From the NCBI GenBank assembly GCA_014843695.1, contig CM026400.1, positions 33,051,500 through 33,115,499 of the forward strand: a stretch of DNA of 64,000 bases. The letters are read 5' to 3'. The stretch is from Archivesica marissinica. Its lineage: Eukaryota > Mollusca > Bivalvia > Venerida > Vesicomyidae. This document shows positions 12,401 to 26,047 of this stretch, one piece after another (within the stretch, counting starts at the first letter, position 1; each line of letters opens with the position of its first letter). Below the pieces are notes generated by a model that was given only the letters and a program-made list of their open reading frames with translations, was not told where the DNA came from and did not search any database. The position numbers and the translations under genes were made by a program.

Positions 12401-14302
12401 CGGGTGTTTCATACACTATGAAAGTTACTATCCAATGTACCTCGGGTGTTTCATACACTATTGAAAGTTACTATCCAATGTACCTCGGGTGTTTCATACA
12501 CTATTGAAAGTTACTATCCAATGTACCTCGGGTGTTTCATACACTTGAAAGTTACTATCCAATGTACCTCGGGTGTTTCATACACTATTGAAAGTTACTA
12601 TCCAATGTACCTCGGGTGTTTCATACACTTGAAAGTTACTATCCAATGTACCTCGGGTGTTTCATACACTATAGAAAGTTACTATCCAATGTACCTCGGG
12701 TGTTTCATACACTATTGAAAGTTACTATCCAATGTACCGCGGGTGTTTCATACACTATAGAAAGTTACTATCCAATGTACCTCGGGTGTTTCATACACTA
12801 TTGAAAGTTACTATCCAATGTACCTCGGGCGTTTCATACACTTGAAAGTTACTATCCAATGTACCTCGGGTGTTTCATACACTTGAAAGTTACTATCCAA
12901 TGTACCTCGGGTGTTTCATACACTATTGAAAGTTACTATCCAATGTACCTCGGGTGTTTCATACACTATTGAAAGTTACTATCCAATGTACCTCGGGTGT
13001 TTCATACACTATTGAAAGTTACTATCCAATGTACCTCGGGTGTTTCATACACTATTGAAAGTTACTATCCAATGTACCTCGGGTGTTTCATACACTATTG
13101 AAAGTTACTATCCAATGTACCTCGGGTGTTTCATACACTATTGAAAGTTACTATCCAATGTACCGCGGGTGTTTCATACACTGGTTTTGTTCGGGTGTTT
13201 CATACACTATTGAAAGTTACTATCCAATGTACCTCGGGTGTTTCATACACTATTGAAAGTTACTATCCAATGTACCTCGGGTGTTTCATACACTATTGAA
13301 AGTTACTATCCAATGTACCTCGGGTGTTTCATACACTATTGAAAGTTACTATCCAATGTACCTCGGGTGTTTCATACACTATTGAAAGTTACTATCCAAT
13401 GTACCTCGGGTGTTTCATACACTTGAAAGTTACTATCCAATGTACCTCGGGTGTTTCATACACTATTGAAAGTTACTATCCAATGTACCTCGGGTGTTTC
13501 ATACACTATTGAAAGTTACTATCCAATGTATCCTCGGGTGTTTCATACACTATTGAAAGTTACTATCCAATGTACCTCGGGTGTTTCATACACTATTGAA
13601 AGTTACTATCCAATGTACTCGGGGTTTCATACACTATAGAAAGTTACTATCCAATGTACCTCGGGTGTTTCATACACTTGAAAGTTACTATCCAATGTAC
13701 CTCGGGTGTTTCATACACTATTGAAAGTTACTATCCAATGTACCTCGGGTGTTTCATACACTATAGAAAGTTACTATCCAATGTACCTCGGGTGTTTCAT
13801 ACACTATTGAAAGTTACTATCCAATGTACCTCGGGTGTTTCATACACTATTGAAAGTTACTATCCAATGTACCTCGGGTGTTTCATACACTTGAAAGTTA
13901 CTATCCAATGTACCTCGGGTGTTTCATACACTATTGAAAGTTACTATCCAATGTACCTCGGGTGTTTCATACACTATAGAAAGTTACTATCCAATGTACC
14001 TCGGGCGTTTCATACACTATAGAAAGTTACTATCCAATGTACCTCGGGCGTTTCATACACTATAGAAAGTTACTATCCAATGTACCTCGGGCGTTTCATA
14101 CACTTGAAAGTTACTATCCAATGTACCTCGGGTGTTCCATACACTATTGAAAGTTACTATCCAATGTAGGCTACCCCGGGTGTTTCATACACTTGAAAGT
14201 TACTATCCAATGTACCTCGGGTGTTTCATACACTATTGAAAGTTACTATCCAATGTACCGCGGGTGTTTCATACACTATAGAAAGTTACTATCCAATGTA
14301 CC
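9403..14302 (+). repeat. 43-bp satellite, left block
   Basis: Tandem 43-bp units (GAAAGTTACTATCCAATGTA, then CCTCGGGTGTTTCATACACT with ATT or ATA), with a common 40-bp version ending CACTT. Rare units carry an extra GGCTA. Many units are identical. Variant blocks recur about 2677 bp apart. All open frames here are repeat translations. Confidence 0.97.
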
Positions 14303-14762
14303 TCGGGTGTCATCCCCTATGAACGTTCCGATAGCCCTGTTACCTTCGGGGTTCGGCTTCATACCTATTGAACTTCCTCTCCCAGCGTCCATGGGACAAG
14401 TTTCCACGCACTCACTCGATTGATGCAACGTCCTATCACCATGTACCTCTCAGGTTGTTGAGTCAACCCTCGTGGACAGGTACTATCCAATGCTACTCGC
14501 GGTAGCGTTTCCTGAAAACACATATTGAAGAGTCGGTACCGTTTGTGTTCGTCAGACACAGAGACGCAAACTTTCTCACATGACGTGGTCTGCGCAGTGT
14601 TAATTGATGGTCTATTCGTTTCCGTGAGATCTGTCATGAATACCGTTTTTTCAATTAGCCTACGTCGGTATGTACCAAGCGAACGGACTATATGACCGAT
14701 TAAGTGTGGACGGAATCCTTGAAGTGGTCAAGAACGTTATACACAAGACATTACCCCGTATT
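14303..14762. other. Degraded 43-bp repeats next to the assembly gap
   Basis: The sequence still aligns with the 43-bp unit in places (GTACTATCCAATG at 14481-14493, spacing near 43) but is full of substitutions and small insertions, unlike the near-identical units before it. It ends at the gap. This looks like unpolished read sequence, not biology. Confidence 0.55.
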
Positions 14763-15762
14763 NNNNNNNNNNNNNNNNNNNNNNNNNNNNNNNNNNNNNN
14801 NNNNNNNNNNNNNNNNNNNNNNNNNNNNNNNNNNNNNNNNNNNNNNNNNNNNNNNNNNNNNNNNNNNNNNNNNNNNNNNNNNNNNNNNNNNNNNNNNNNN
14901 NNNNNNNNNNNNNNNNNNNNNNNNNNNNNNNNNNNNNNNNNNNNNNNNNNNNNNNNNNNNNNNNNNNNNNNNNNNNNNNNNNNNNNNNNNNNNNNNNNNN
15001 NNNNNNNNNNNNNNNNNNNNNNNNNNNNNNNNNNNNNNNNNNNNNNNNNNNNNNNNNNNNNNNNNNNNNNNNNNNNNNNNNNNNNNNNNNNNNNNNNNNN
15101 NNNNNNNNNNNNNNNNNNNNNNNNNNNNNNNNNNNNNNNNNNNNNNNNNNNNNNNNNNNNNNNNNNNNNNNNNNNNNNNNNNNNNNNNNNNNNNNNNNNN
15201 NNNNNNNNNNNNNNNNNNNNNNNNNNNNNNNNNNNNNNNNNNNNNNNNNNNNNNNNNNNNNNNNNNNNNNNNNNNNNNNNNNNNNNNNNNNNNNNNNNNN
15301 NNNNNNNNNNNNNNNNNNNNNNNNNNNNNNNNNNNNNNNNNNNNNNNNNNNNNNNNNNNNNNNNNNNNNNNNNNNNNNNNNNNNNNNNNNNNNNNNNNNN
15401 NNNNNNNNNNNNNNNNNNNNNNNNNNNNNNNNNNNNNNNNNNNNNNNNNNNNNNNNNNNNNNNNNNNNNNNNNNNNNNNNNNNNNNNNNNNNNNNNNNNN
15501 NNNNNNNNNNNNNNNNNNNNNNNNNNNNNNNNNNNNNNNNNNNNNNNNNNNNNNNNNNNNNNNNNNNNNNNNNNNNNNNNNNNNNNNNNNNNNNNNNNNN
15601 NNNNNNNNNNNNNNNNNNNNNNNNNNNNNNNNNNNNNNNNNNNNNNNNNNNNNNNNNNNNNNNNNNNNNNNNNNNNNNNNNNNNNNNNNNNNNNNNNNNN
15701 NNNNNNNNNNNNNNNNNNNNNNNNNNNNNNNNNNNNNNNNNNNNNNNNNNNNNNNNNNNNNN
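14763..15762. other. Assembly gap, exactly 1000 N
   Basis: A run of N of placeholder length inside the 43-bp satellite. The true length is unknown. Confidence 1.
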
Positions 15763-18700
15763 GGGTGTTTCATACACAATTGAAAGTTACTATCCAATGT
15801 ACCTCGGGTGTTTCATACACTATTGAAAGTTACTATCAAATGTACCTCGGGTGTTTCATACACTTGAAAGTTACTATCCAATGTACCTCGGGCGTTTCAT
15901 ACACTTGAAAGTTACTATCCAATGTAGGCTACCTCGGGTGTTTCATACACTTGAAAGTTACTATCCAATGTACCTCGGGTGTTTCATACACTATTGAAAG
16001 TTACTATCCAATGTATCTCGGGTGTTTCATACACTATTGAAAGTTACCATCCAATGTAGGCTACCTCGGGTGTTTCATACACTATTGAAAGTTACTATCC
16101 AATGTACCTCGGGTGTTTCATACACTATTGAAAGTTACTATCCACTGTACCTCGGGTGTTTCATACACTATTGAAAGTTACTATCCAATGTACCTCGGGT
16201 GTTTCATACACTTGAAAGTTACTATCCAATGTACCTCGGGTGTTTCATACACTTGAAAGTTACTATTCAATGTACCTCAGGTGTTTCATACACAATAGAA
16301 AGTTACTATCCAATGTACCTCAGGTGTTTCATACACTTGAAAGTTACTATCCAATGTACGTCAGGTGTTTCATACACTTGAAAGTTACTATCAAATGTAC
16401 CTCGGGTGTTTCATACACTTGAAAGTTACTATCCAATGTACCGCGGGCGTTTCATACACTATTGAAAGTTACTATCCAATGTACCTCGGGAGTTTCATAC
16501 ACTATAGAAAGTTACTATCCAATGTACCTCGGGTGTTTCATACACTATTGAAGTTACTTATCCATAGTACCTCGGCGTGTTTCATACACTTGAAAGTTAC
16601 TATCCAATGTACCGTGGGTGTTTCATACACTATTGAAGTTACTATCCAATGTACCTTCGTGTGTTGGGGGTTTCATACCTTTGAAAGTTATCTATCAAAT
16701 GTACCTCGGGTGTTTCATACACTATTGAAAGTTACTATCCAATGTACCTCGGGTGTTTCATACACTTGACAGTTACTATGCAATGTATCTCGGGTATTTC
16801 ATACACTATAGAAAGTTACTATCCAATGTACCTCGGGTGTTTCATACACTATAGAAAGTTACTATCCAATGTACCTCGGGCGTTTCATACACTATAGAAA
16901 GTTACTATCCAATGTACCTCTGGCGTTTCATACACTTGAAAGTTACTATCCAATGTACCGCGGGTGTTTCATACACTATAGAAAGTTACTATCCAATGTA
17001 CCTCGGGTGTTTCATACACTATTGACAGTTACTATCCAATGTACCGTGGGTGTTTCATACACTATAGAAAGTTACTATCCAATGTACCTCGGGTGTTTCA
17101 TACACTATAGAAAGTTACTATCCAATGTACCTCGGGCGTTTCATACACTTGAAAGTTACTATCCAATGTACCTCGGGTGTTTCATACACTTGAAAGTTAC
17201 TATCCAATGTATCGCGGGTGTTTCATACACTATAGAAAGTTACTATCCAATGTACCTCGGGTGTTTCATACACTATTGAAAGTTACTATCCAATGTACCT
17301 CGGGTGTTTCATACACTATAGAAAGTTACTATCCAATGTACCTCGGGTGTTTCATACACTATTGAAAGTTACTATCCAATGTACCTCGGGTGTTTCATAC
17401 ACTATTGAAAGTTACTATCCAATGTACCTCGGGTGTTTCATACACTATAGAAAGTTACTATCCAATTACCTCGGGTGTTTCATACACTTTGAAAGTTACT
17501 ATCCAATGTACCTCGGGTGTTTCATACACTTGAAAGTACTATCCAATGTACCTCGGGTGTTTCAACACTATTGAAAGTTACTATCTGTTTGGTGTTTTTT
17601 TGGTTTTGTTTGGGTGTTTTTGTTTTCAATGTATCTCGGGTGTTTCATACACTTGGAAGTTACTATCCAATGTACCTCTGGTGTTTCATACACTTGAAAG
17701 TTACTATCCAATGTACCTCGGGTGTTTCATACACTTGAAAGTTACTATCAAATGTACCTCGGGTGTTTCATACACTTGAAAGTTACTATCCAATGTACCG
17801 CGGGCGTTTCATACACTATTGAAAGTTACTATCCAATGTACCTCGGGTGTTTCATACACTATTGAAAGTTACTATCCAATGTGCCTCGGGTGTTTCATAC
17901 ACTATTGAAAGTTACTATCCAATGTACCTCGGGTGTTTCATACACTTTAAAGTTACTATCCAATGTACCTCGGGCGTTTCATACACTATAGAAAGTTACT
18001 ATCCAATGTACCTCGGGCGTTTCATACACTTGGAAGTTACTATCCAATGTACCTCAGGTGTTTCATACACTTGAAAGTTACTATCCAATGTACCTCGGGT
18101 GTTTCATACACTATTGAAAGTTACTATCCAATGTACCTCGGGTGTTTCATACACTTGAAAGTTACTATCCAATGTACCTCGGGTGTTTCATACACTTGAA
18201 AGTTACTATCCAATGTACTGCGGGTGTTTCATACACTATTGAAAGTTACTATCCAATGTACCTCGGGCGTTTCATACACTATAGAAAGTTACTATCCAAT
18301 GTACCTCGGGCGTTTCATACACTATTGAAAGTTACTATCCAATGTACCTCGGGCGTTTCATACACTTGAAAGTTACTATCCAATGTACCTCGGGTGTTTC
18401 ATACACTATGAAAGTTACTATCCAATGTACCTCGGGTGTTTCATACACTATTGAAAGTTACTATCCAATGTACCTCGGGTGTTTCATACACTATTGAAAG
18501 TTACTATCCAATGTACCTCGGGTGTTTCATACACTTGAAAGTTACTATCCAATGTACCTCGGGTGTTTCATACACTATTGAAAGTTACTATCCAATGTAT
18601 CTCAGGTGTTTCATACACTATTGAAAGTTACTATCCAATGTATCTCGGGTGTTTCATACACTATAGAAAGTTACTATCCAATGTATCTCGGGTGTTTCAT

Positions 18701-21270
18701 ACACTATTGAAAGTTACTATCCAATGTACCGCGGGTGTTTCATACACTATAGAAAGTTACTATCCAATGTACCTCGGGTGTTTCATACACTATTGAAAGT
18801 TACTATCAAATGTACCTGGGGTGTTTCATACACTTGAAAGTTACTATCCAATGTACCGCGGGCGTTTCATACACTATTGAAAGTTACTATCCAATGTACC
18901 TCGGGTGTTTCATACACTATTGAAAGTTACTATCCAATGTGCCTCGGGTGTTTCACACACTATTGAAAGTTACTATCCAATGTACCTCGGGTGTTTCATA
19001 CACTTTAAAGTTACTATCCAATGTACCTCGGGCGTTTCATACACTATAGAAAGTTACTATCCAATGTACCTCGGGCGTTTCATACACTTGGAAGTTACTA
19101 TCCAATGTACCTCAGGTGTTTCATACACTTGAAAGTTACTATCCAATGTACCGCGGGTGTTTCATACACTATTGAAAGTTACTATCCAATGTACCTCGGG
19201 TGTTTCATACACTTGAAAGTTACTATCCAATGTACCTCGGGTGTTTCATACACTTGAAAGTTACTATCCAATGTACCGCGGGTGTTTCATACACTATTGA
19301 AAGTTACTATCCAATGTACCTCGGGTGTTTCATACACTATAGAAAGTTACTATCCAATGTACCTCGGTGTTTCATACATTGAAAGTTACTACCATGTACC
19401 GCGGGTGTTTCATACACTATTGAAAGTTACTATCCAATGTACCTCGGGTGTTTCATACACTATTGAAAGTTACTATCCAATGTACCTCGGGTGTTTCATA
19501 CACTATTGAAAGTTACTATCCAATGTACCTCGGGTGTTTCATACACTATTGAAAGTTACTATCCAATGTACCTCGGGTGTTTCATACACTATTGAAAGTT
19601 ACTATCCAATGTATCTCGGGTGTTTCATACACTATTGAAAGTTACTATCCAATGTAGGCTACCTCGGGTGTTTCATACACTATTGAAAGTTACTATCCAA
19701 TGTACCTCGGGTGTTTCATACACTATTGAAAGTTACTATCCAATGTACCTCGGGTGTTTCATACACTATTGAAAGTTACTATCCAATGTACCTCGGGTTT
19801 CATACACTATTGAAAGTTACTATCCAATGTACCTCGGGTGTTTCATACACTATTGAAAGTTACTATCCAATGTACCTCGGGTGTTTCATACACTATTGAA
19901 AGTTACTATCCAATGTACCTCGGGTGTTTCATACACTATTGAAAGTTACTATCCAATGTACCTCGGGTGTTTCATACACTATTGAAAGTTACTATCCAAT
20001 GTACCTCGGGTGTTTCATACACTTGAAAGTTACTATCCAATGTACCTCGGGCGTTTCATACACTATTGAAAGTTACTATCCAATGTACCTCGGGTGTTTC
20101 ATACACTATAGAAAGTTACTATCCAATGTACCTCGGGTGTTTCATACACTATTGAAAGTTACTATCCAATGTACCTCGGGTGTTTCATACACTTGAAAGT
20201 TACTATCCAATGTACCTCGGGTGTTTCATACACTATAGAAAGTTACTATCCAATGTACCTCGGGTGTTTCATACACTTGAAAGTTACTATCCAATGTACC
20301 TCGGGTGTTTCATACACTATTGAAAGTTACTATCCAATGTACCTCGGGTGTTTCATACACTATAGAAAGTTACTATCCAATGTACCTCGGGTGTTTCATA
20401 CACTATTGAAAGTTACTATCCAATGTACCTCGGGTGTTTCATACACTATTGAAAGTTACTATCCAATGTACCTCGGGTGTTTCATACACTTTAAAGTTAC
20501 TATCCAATGTACCTCGGGTGTTTCATACACTTGAAAGTTACTATCCAATGTACCTCGGGTGTTTCATACACTATTGAAAGTTACTATCCAATGTACCTCG
20601 GGTGTTTCATACACTATTGAAAGTTACTATCCAATGTACCTCGGGTGTTTCATACACTATTGAAAGTTACTATCCAATGTACCTCGGGTGTTTCATACAC
20701 TATTGAAAGTTACTATCCAATGTACCTCGGGTGTTTCATACACTATTGAAAGTTACTATCCAATGTACCTCGGGTGTTTCATACACTATTGAAAGTTACT
20801 ATCCAATGTACCTCGGGTGTTTCATACATTTGAAAGTTACTATCCAATGTACCTCGGGTGTTTCATACACTATTGAAAGTTACTATCCAATGTACCTCGG
20901 GTGTTTCATACACTATTGAAAGTTACTATCCAATGTACCTCGGGTGTTTCATACACTATTGAAAGTTACTATCCAATGTACCTCGGGTGTTTCATACACT
21001 ATTGAAAGTTACTATCCAATGTACCTCGGGTGTTTCATACACTATTGAAAGTTACTATCCAATGTACCTCGGGTGTTTCATACACTATTGAAAGTTACTA
21101 TCCAATGTACCTCGGGTGTTTCATACACAATAGAAAGTTACTATCCAATGTACCTCAGGTGTTTCATACACTTGAAAGTTACTATCCAATGTACGTCAGG
21201 TGTTTCATACACTTGAAAGTTACTATCCAATGTACCCCGGGTGTTTCATACACTTGAAAGTTACTATCCA
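15763..21270 (+). repeat. 43-bp satellite, right block
   Basis: This continues the 43-bp family. Some stretches are irregular (16540-16700, 17460-17640, the latter with a GT/T-rich insert). The variant block at about 17847-18199 recurs at 18905-19257. Together with the left block roughly 250 copies are visible. Confidence 0.97.
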
Positions 21271-21925
21271 ATTTGTGCAGTCATTTATTACACGTGTAAT
21301 ACAGTCCCACCTCCTCAAAGGTCACCTCCCAAGAGCGACACCCTCTTTATAACGTCACTTTTATTCCCACCCGTTATATTTACATCTAATTTCACCTCTC
21401 ATGAATGACACCTCCCAACAACACACAACGACAGTCAATTTCCCACCCAACGATGCAGAAAATCTCCCAAGAACAGACAAATATTTGGCTGAAAAAGAAC
21501 GAACGGACAGTTGTGTGACTGTATGTGTCATCAGAATTATTAATGTGTAGGTGTGCCAGTAATTTGGCAAGTTTCTTCATACTAGACAATGATACAGTTG
21601 AAAAATATCTCTTCACAAGTTTGAATGTCGCTGTTCAAAGACGATCAGTTCTCTAGTCTATATTAACACATTATTCTCAATATGCCATGTGTGTCTAGTT
21701 CAAACTCCCTCAATATTCTTCAACCTAGCTGTTGTATTAGACACCGTTTGTCCCTGCGTTTGCTGTCCCAGGATGTTAATGATAGCTTGGCAAGTCATAG
21801 TTTTATTGATGTATTGTTTACAGCCTCACAGTTCCACATACGTAATGTTGTCTTCCATTAAACTAAACAGTACTCGTCATTCAGCTCGAGTTTGTGCAGT
21901 CCTTAATTGTGTCTTCGTACTAGCA
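21271..21925. other. Unique spacer, nothing recognised
   Basis: It starts with a CACCTCC-rich low-complexity stretch (21306-21425) and then single-copy sequence. No supported exon. Confidence 0.5.
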
Positions 21926-21929
21926 TAGT

Positions 21930-22718
21930 CCACGATACCGGTTCACTAGAAAGCAGTGCTGCCCGTTGCTGCAGTACTAGCATTTTCCACGATATCGGTT
22001 CACTAGAAAGCAGTGCCGCCCGTTGCTGCAGTAATAGCATTGTCCACGATATCGGTTCACGAGAAAGCAGTGCCGCCCGTTGCTGCAGTACTAGCATTGT
22101 CCACGTTACCGGTAGACTAGAAAGCAGTGATGCCTGTTGCTGCAGTACTAGCATTGTCCACGATACCAGTACACTAGAAAGCAGTGCCGCCCGTTGCTGC
22201 AGTACTAGCATTGTCCACGATACCAGTAGACTAGAAAGCAGTGATGCCTGTTGCTGCAGTACTAGCATTGTCCATGATACCAGTACACTAGAAAGCAGTG
22301 CCGCCCGTTGCTGCAGTACTAGCATTGTCCACGATACCAGTACACTAGAAAGCAGTGCCGCCCGTTGCTGCAGTACTAGCATTGTCCACGATACCAGTAG
22401 ACTAGAAAGCAGTGATGCCTGTTGCTGCAGTACTAGCATTGTCCATGATACCAGTACACTAGAAAGCAGTGATGCCTGTTGCTGCAGTACTAGCATTGTC
22501 CACGATACCGGTTCACTAGAAAGCAGTGCCGCCCGTTGCTGCAGTACTAGCATTGTCCACGATACCGGTTCACTAGAAAGCAGTGATGCCTGTTGCTGCA
22601 GTACTAGCATTGTCCACGATACTGGTTCACTAGAAAGCAGTGACGCTTGTTGCTGCAGTACTAGCATTGTCCATGATACCAGTACAATAGAAAGCAGTGC
22701 CGCCCGTTGCTGCAATAA
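21930..22718 (+). repeat. 57-bp minisatellite, about 14 copies
   Basis: The unit contains CCGTTGCTGCAGTACTAGCA, TTGTCCACGATACC and CACTAGAAAGCAGTG. The period is 57, a multiple of three, so frames of about 270 codons are open on both strands. The + frame would give a 19-residue Cys/Ser-rich repeat (LESSAARCCSTSIVHDTG). With no splice or start context, it is most likely non-coding. Confidence 0.93.
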
Positions 22719-22917
22719 AGAGTAGATATTGTAGAGTAACAGTACTAATTGCCTAATCTAGGCGAGATATAATATGAAAACATTACAAATCATTTCTTAG
22801 CAGTATTTGAGGAAAGTTCTGGTATTGTGAATAAATTATAGCTAATGCTCTTATATGTGACTTATTTATGTCAGTCACCACAACAGTGGAAACATACCTT
22901 GTTCAACTCTACCACAT

Positions 22918-25632
22918 AACTATAATGCTTTCAACATAGTACAATATACCACATAACTATAATGCTTTCAACACAGTACAAGATACTGTATAACTATAAT
23001 GCTTTCAACATAGTACAATATACCACATAACTATAATGCTTTCAACACAGTACAAGATACTGTATAACTATAATGCTTTCAACATAGTACAATATACCAC
23101 ATAACTATAATGCTTTCAACATAGTACAATATACCGTATAACTATAATGCTTTCAACATAGTACAATATACCACATAACTATAATGCTTTCAATATAGTA
23201 CAATATACCGTATAACTATAATGCTTTCAACATAGTACAAGACACCACATAACTATAATGCTTTCAACATAGTACAAGATACCACATAACTATAATGCTT
23301 TCAACATAGTACAAGATACCGTATATAACTATAATGCTTTCAACATAGTACACGATACCGTATAACTATAATGCTTTCAACATAGTACAATATACCATAT
23401 AACTATAATGCTTTCAACATAGTAAAATATACCATATAACTATAATGCTTTCAACACATTACATTTTATGTTATATTTCGGGTTTTACGCCTGCATCAGC
23501 ACCATTTTGGGCTATATCGCCGGCGGGCAGTTTACCTAACAACACCTTTCCTGGGCAGGCTCCAGCGGTTAACCAGTACTTGGGTGCACCAACCTCCGTA
23601 TAACTATAATGCTTTCAACATAGTACAAGATACCGTATAACTACAATGCTTTCAACATAGTACAAGATACCGTATATAACTATAATGCTTTCAACATAGT
23701 ACAATATACCACATAACTATAATGCTTTCAACATAGTACAAGATACCACATAACTATAATGCTTTCAACATAGTACAAGATACCGTATATAACTATAATG
23801 CTTTCAACATAGTACACGATACCGTATAACTATAATGCTTTCAACATAGTACAAGATACCACATAACTATAATGCTTTCAATATAGTACAAGATACCACA
23901 TAACTATAATGCTTTCAACATAGTACAATATACCACATAACTATAATGCTTTCAACATAGTACAAGATACCACATAACTATAATGCTTTAAACACAGTAC
24001 ATTTTATGTTATATTTCGGGTTTTACGCCTGCATCAGCACCATTTTGGGCTATATCGCCGGCGGGCAGTTTACCTAACAACACCTTTCCTGGGCAGGCTC
24101 CAGCGGTTAACCAGTACTTGGGTGCACCAACCTCCGTATAACTATAATGCTTTCAACATAGTACAAGATACCGTATAACTACAATGCTTTCAACATAGTA
24201 CAAGATACCGTATATAACTATAATGCTTTCAATATAGTACAATATACCACATAACTATAATGCTTTCAATATAGTACAATATACCACATAACTATAATGC
24301 TTTCAACATAGTACAAGATACCACATAACTATAATGCTTTCAACACAGTACATTTTATGTTATATTTCGGGTTTTACGCCTGCATCAGCACCATTTTGGG
24401 CTATATCGCTGGCGGGCAGTTTACCTAACAACACCTTTCCTGGGCAGGCTCCAGCGGTTAACCAGTACTTGGGTGCACCAACCTCCGTATAACTATAATG
24501 CTTTCAACATAGTACAAGATACCGTATAACTACAATGCTTTCAACATAGTACAAGATACCGTATATAACTATAATGCTTTCAACATAGTACAAGATACCA
24601 CATAACTATAATGCTTTCAACATAGTACAAGATACCACATAACTATAATGCTTTCAACATAGTACAAGATACCGTATATAACTATAATGCTTTCAACATA
24701 GTACACGATACCGTATAACTATAATGCTTTCAACATAGTACAAGATACCACATAACTATAATGCTTTCAATATAGTACAAGATACCACATAACTATAATG
24801 CTTTCAACATAGTACAATATACCGTATAACTATAATGCTTTCAACATAGTACAAGACACCACATAACTATAATGCTTTCAACATAGTACAATATACCACA
24901 TAACTATAATGCTTTCAACATAGTACAAGATACCACATAACTATAATGCTTTAAACACAGTACATTTTATGTTATATTTCGGGTTTTACGCCTGCATCAG
25001 CACCATTTTGGGCTATATCGCCGGCGGGCAGTTTACCTAACAACACCTTTCCTGGGCAGGCTCCAGCGGTTAACCAGTACTTGGGTGCACCAACCTCCGT
25101 ATAACTATAATGCTTTCAACATAGTACAAGATACCGTATAACTACAATGCTTTCAACATAGTACAAGATACCGTATATAACTATAATGCTTTCAATATAG
25201 TACAATATACCACATAACTATAATGCTTTCAATATAGTACAATATACCACATAACTATAATGCTTTCAACATAGTACAAGATACCACATAACTATAATGC
25301 TTTCAACATAGTACAATATACCGTATATAACTATAATGCTTTCAACATAGTACAAGATACCATATAACTATAATGCTTTCAACATAGTACAAGATATCAC
25401 ATAACTATAATGCTTTCAACATAGTACAAGATACCGTATAACTATAATGCTTTCAACACAGTACAAGATACCGTATAACTATAATGCTTTCAACACAGTA
25501 CAATATACCGTATAACTATAATGCTTTCAACATAGTACAAGATACCGTATAACTATACTGCTTTCAACATAGTACAATATACTGTATATAATGCTTTCAA
25601 CATAGTACAAGATACTGTATATAATGCTTTCA
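22918..25632 (+). repeat. 37-bp satellite with four embedded SINE fragments
   Basis: About 58 copies of a 37-39-bp unit (ATAACTATAATGCTTTCAAC, then ATAGTACAAGATACC with GT or ACA). Four near-identical roughly 138-bp inserts interrupt it, at about 23459, 24000, 24352 and 24963. The flanking repeat variants are the same at each insert, so insert and flanks were amplified together. Confidence 0.95.
23459..23597 (-). mobile_element. SINE tail fragment (copy 1 of 4) within the 37-bp satellite
   Basis: On the minus strand it reads GGAGGTTGGTGCACC, AACCGCTGGAGCCTGCCC, GGTGTTGTTAGGTAAACTG and GGTGCTGATGCAGGCGTAAA. The same sequence, split by an insertion, is found on the + strand at 51658-52040. Copies 2 to 4 start near 24000, 24352 and 24963. 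Confidence 0.75.
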
Positions 25633-25639
25633 AGATACC

Positions 25640-26045
25640 AATTTCCAAGCTGCAAAGTATGATAACTGTTAGGAGGTATGTCTCGGTACCCTTTGTAATG
25701 AAATACAATGAATGACTGAACAGTATGTCAGCATTAATACCTAAAGGATGCATTAAACTAAGACTACGAAAACGCATTGCCGATAACAAATACCAGGGCT
25801 AATACTATTATTAAAAAGCAGAACAAAATTAATCTGCAATTACAGTCTCCACGAAACTGCTTGAATTTACACAGGACATTCGGTCAGACAGGATAAAACT
25901 TTCTGTCTGACCAAAGAAAAATCTGTCTGACCGAATAATTTCTTAATTTGGCGTAGAGCAAGTAACCTTTAAAAATTGTGTTAACACGTAATTTTTATAT
26001 CTGTAAATATACAAACCAGATATCGCCATAACCAGTGCTAGCAAC
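25640..26045. other. Unique spacer before the LINE
   Basis: No gene was recognised. There is a short repeated CTGTCTGACC motif around 25880-25935. Confidence 0.5.
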
Positions 26046-26047
26046 TC

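Noticed and set aside
14670..15908. Open frames of 346-412 codons across the first gap
   Set aside because: They consist mostly of N.
9430..21257. Dozens of open frames of 60-254 codons
   Set aside because: All are readings of the 43-bp satellite and have near-identical peptide repeats; no coding evidence.
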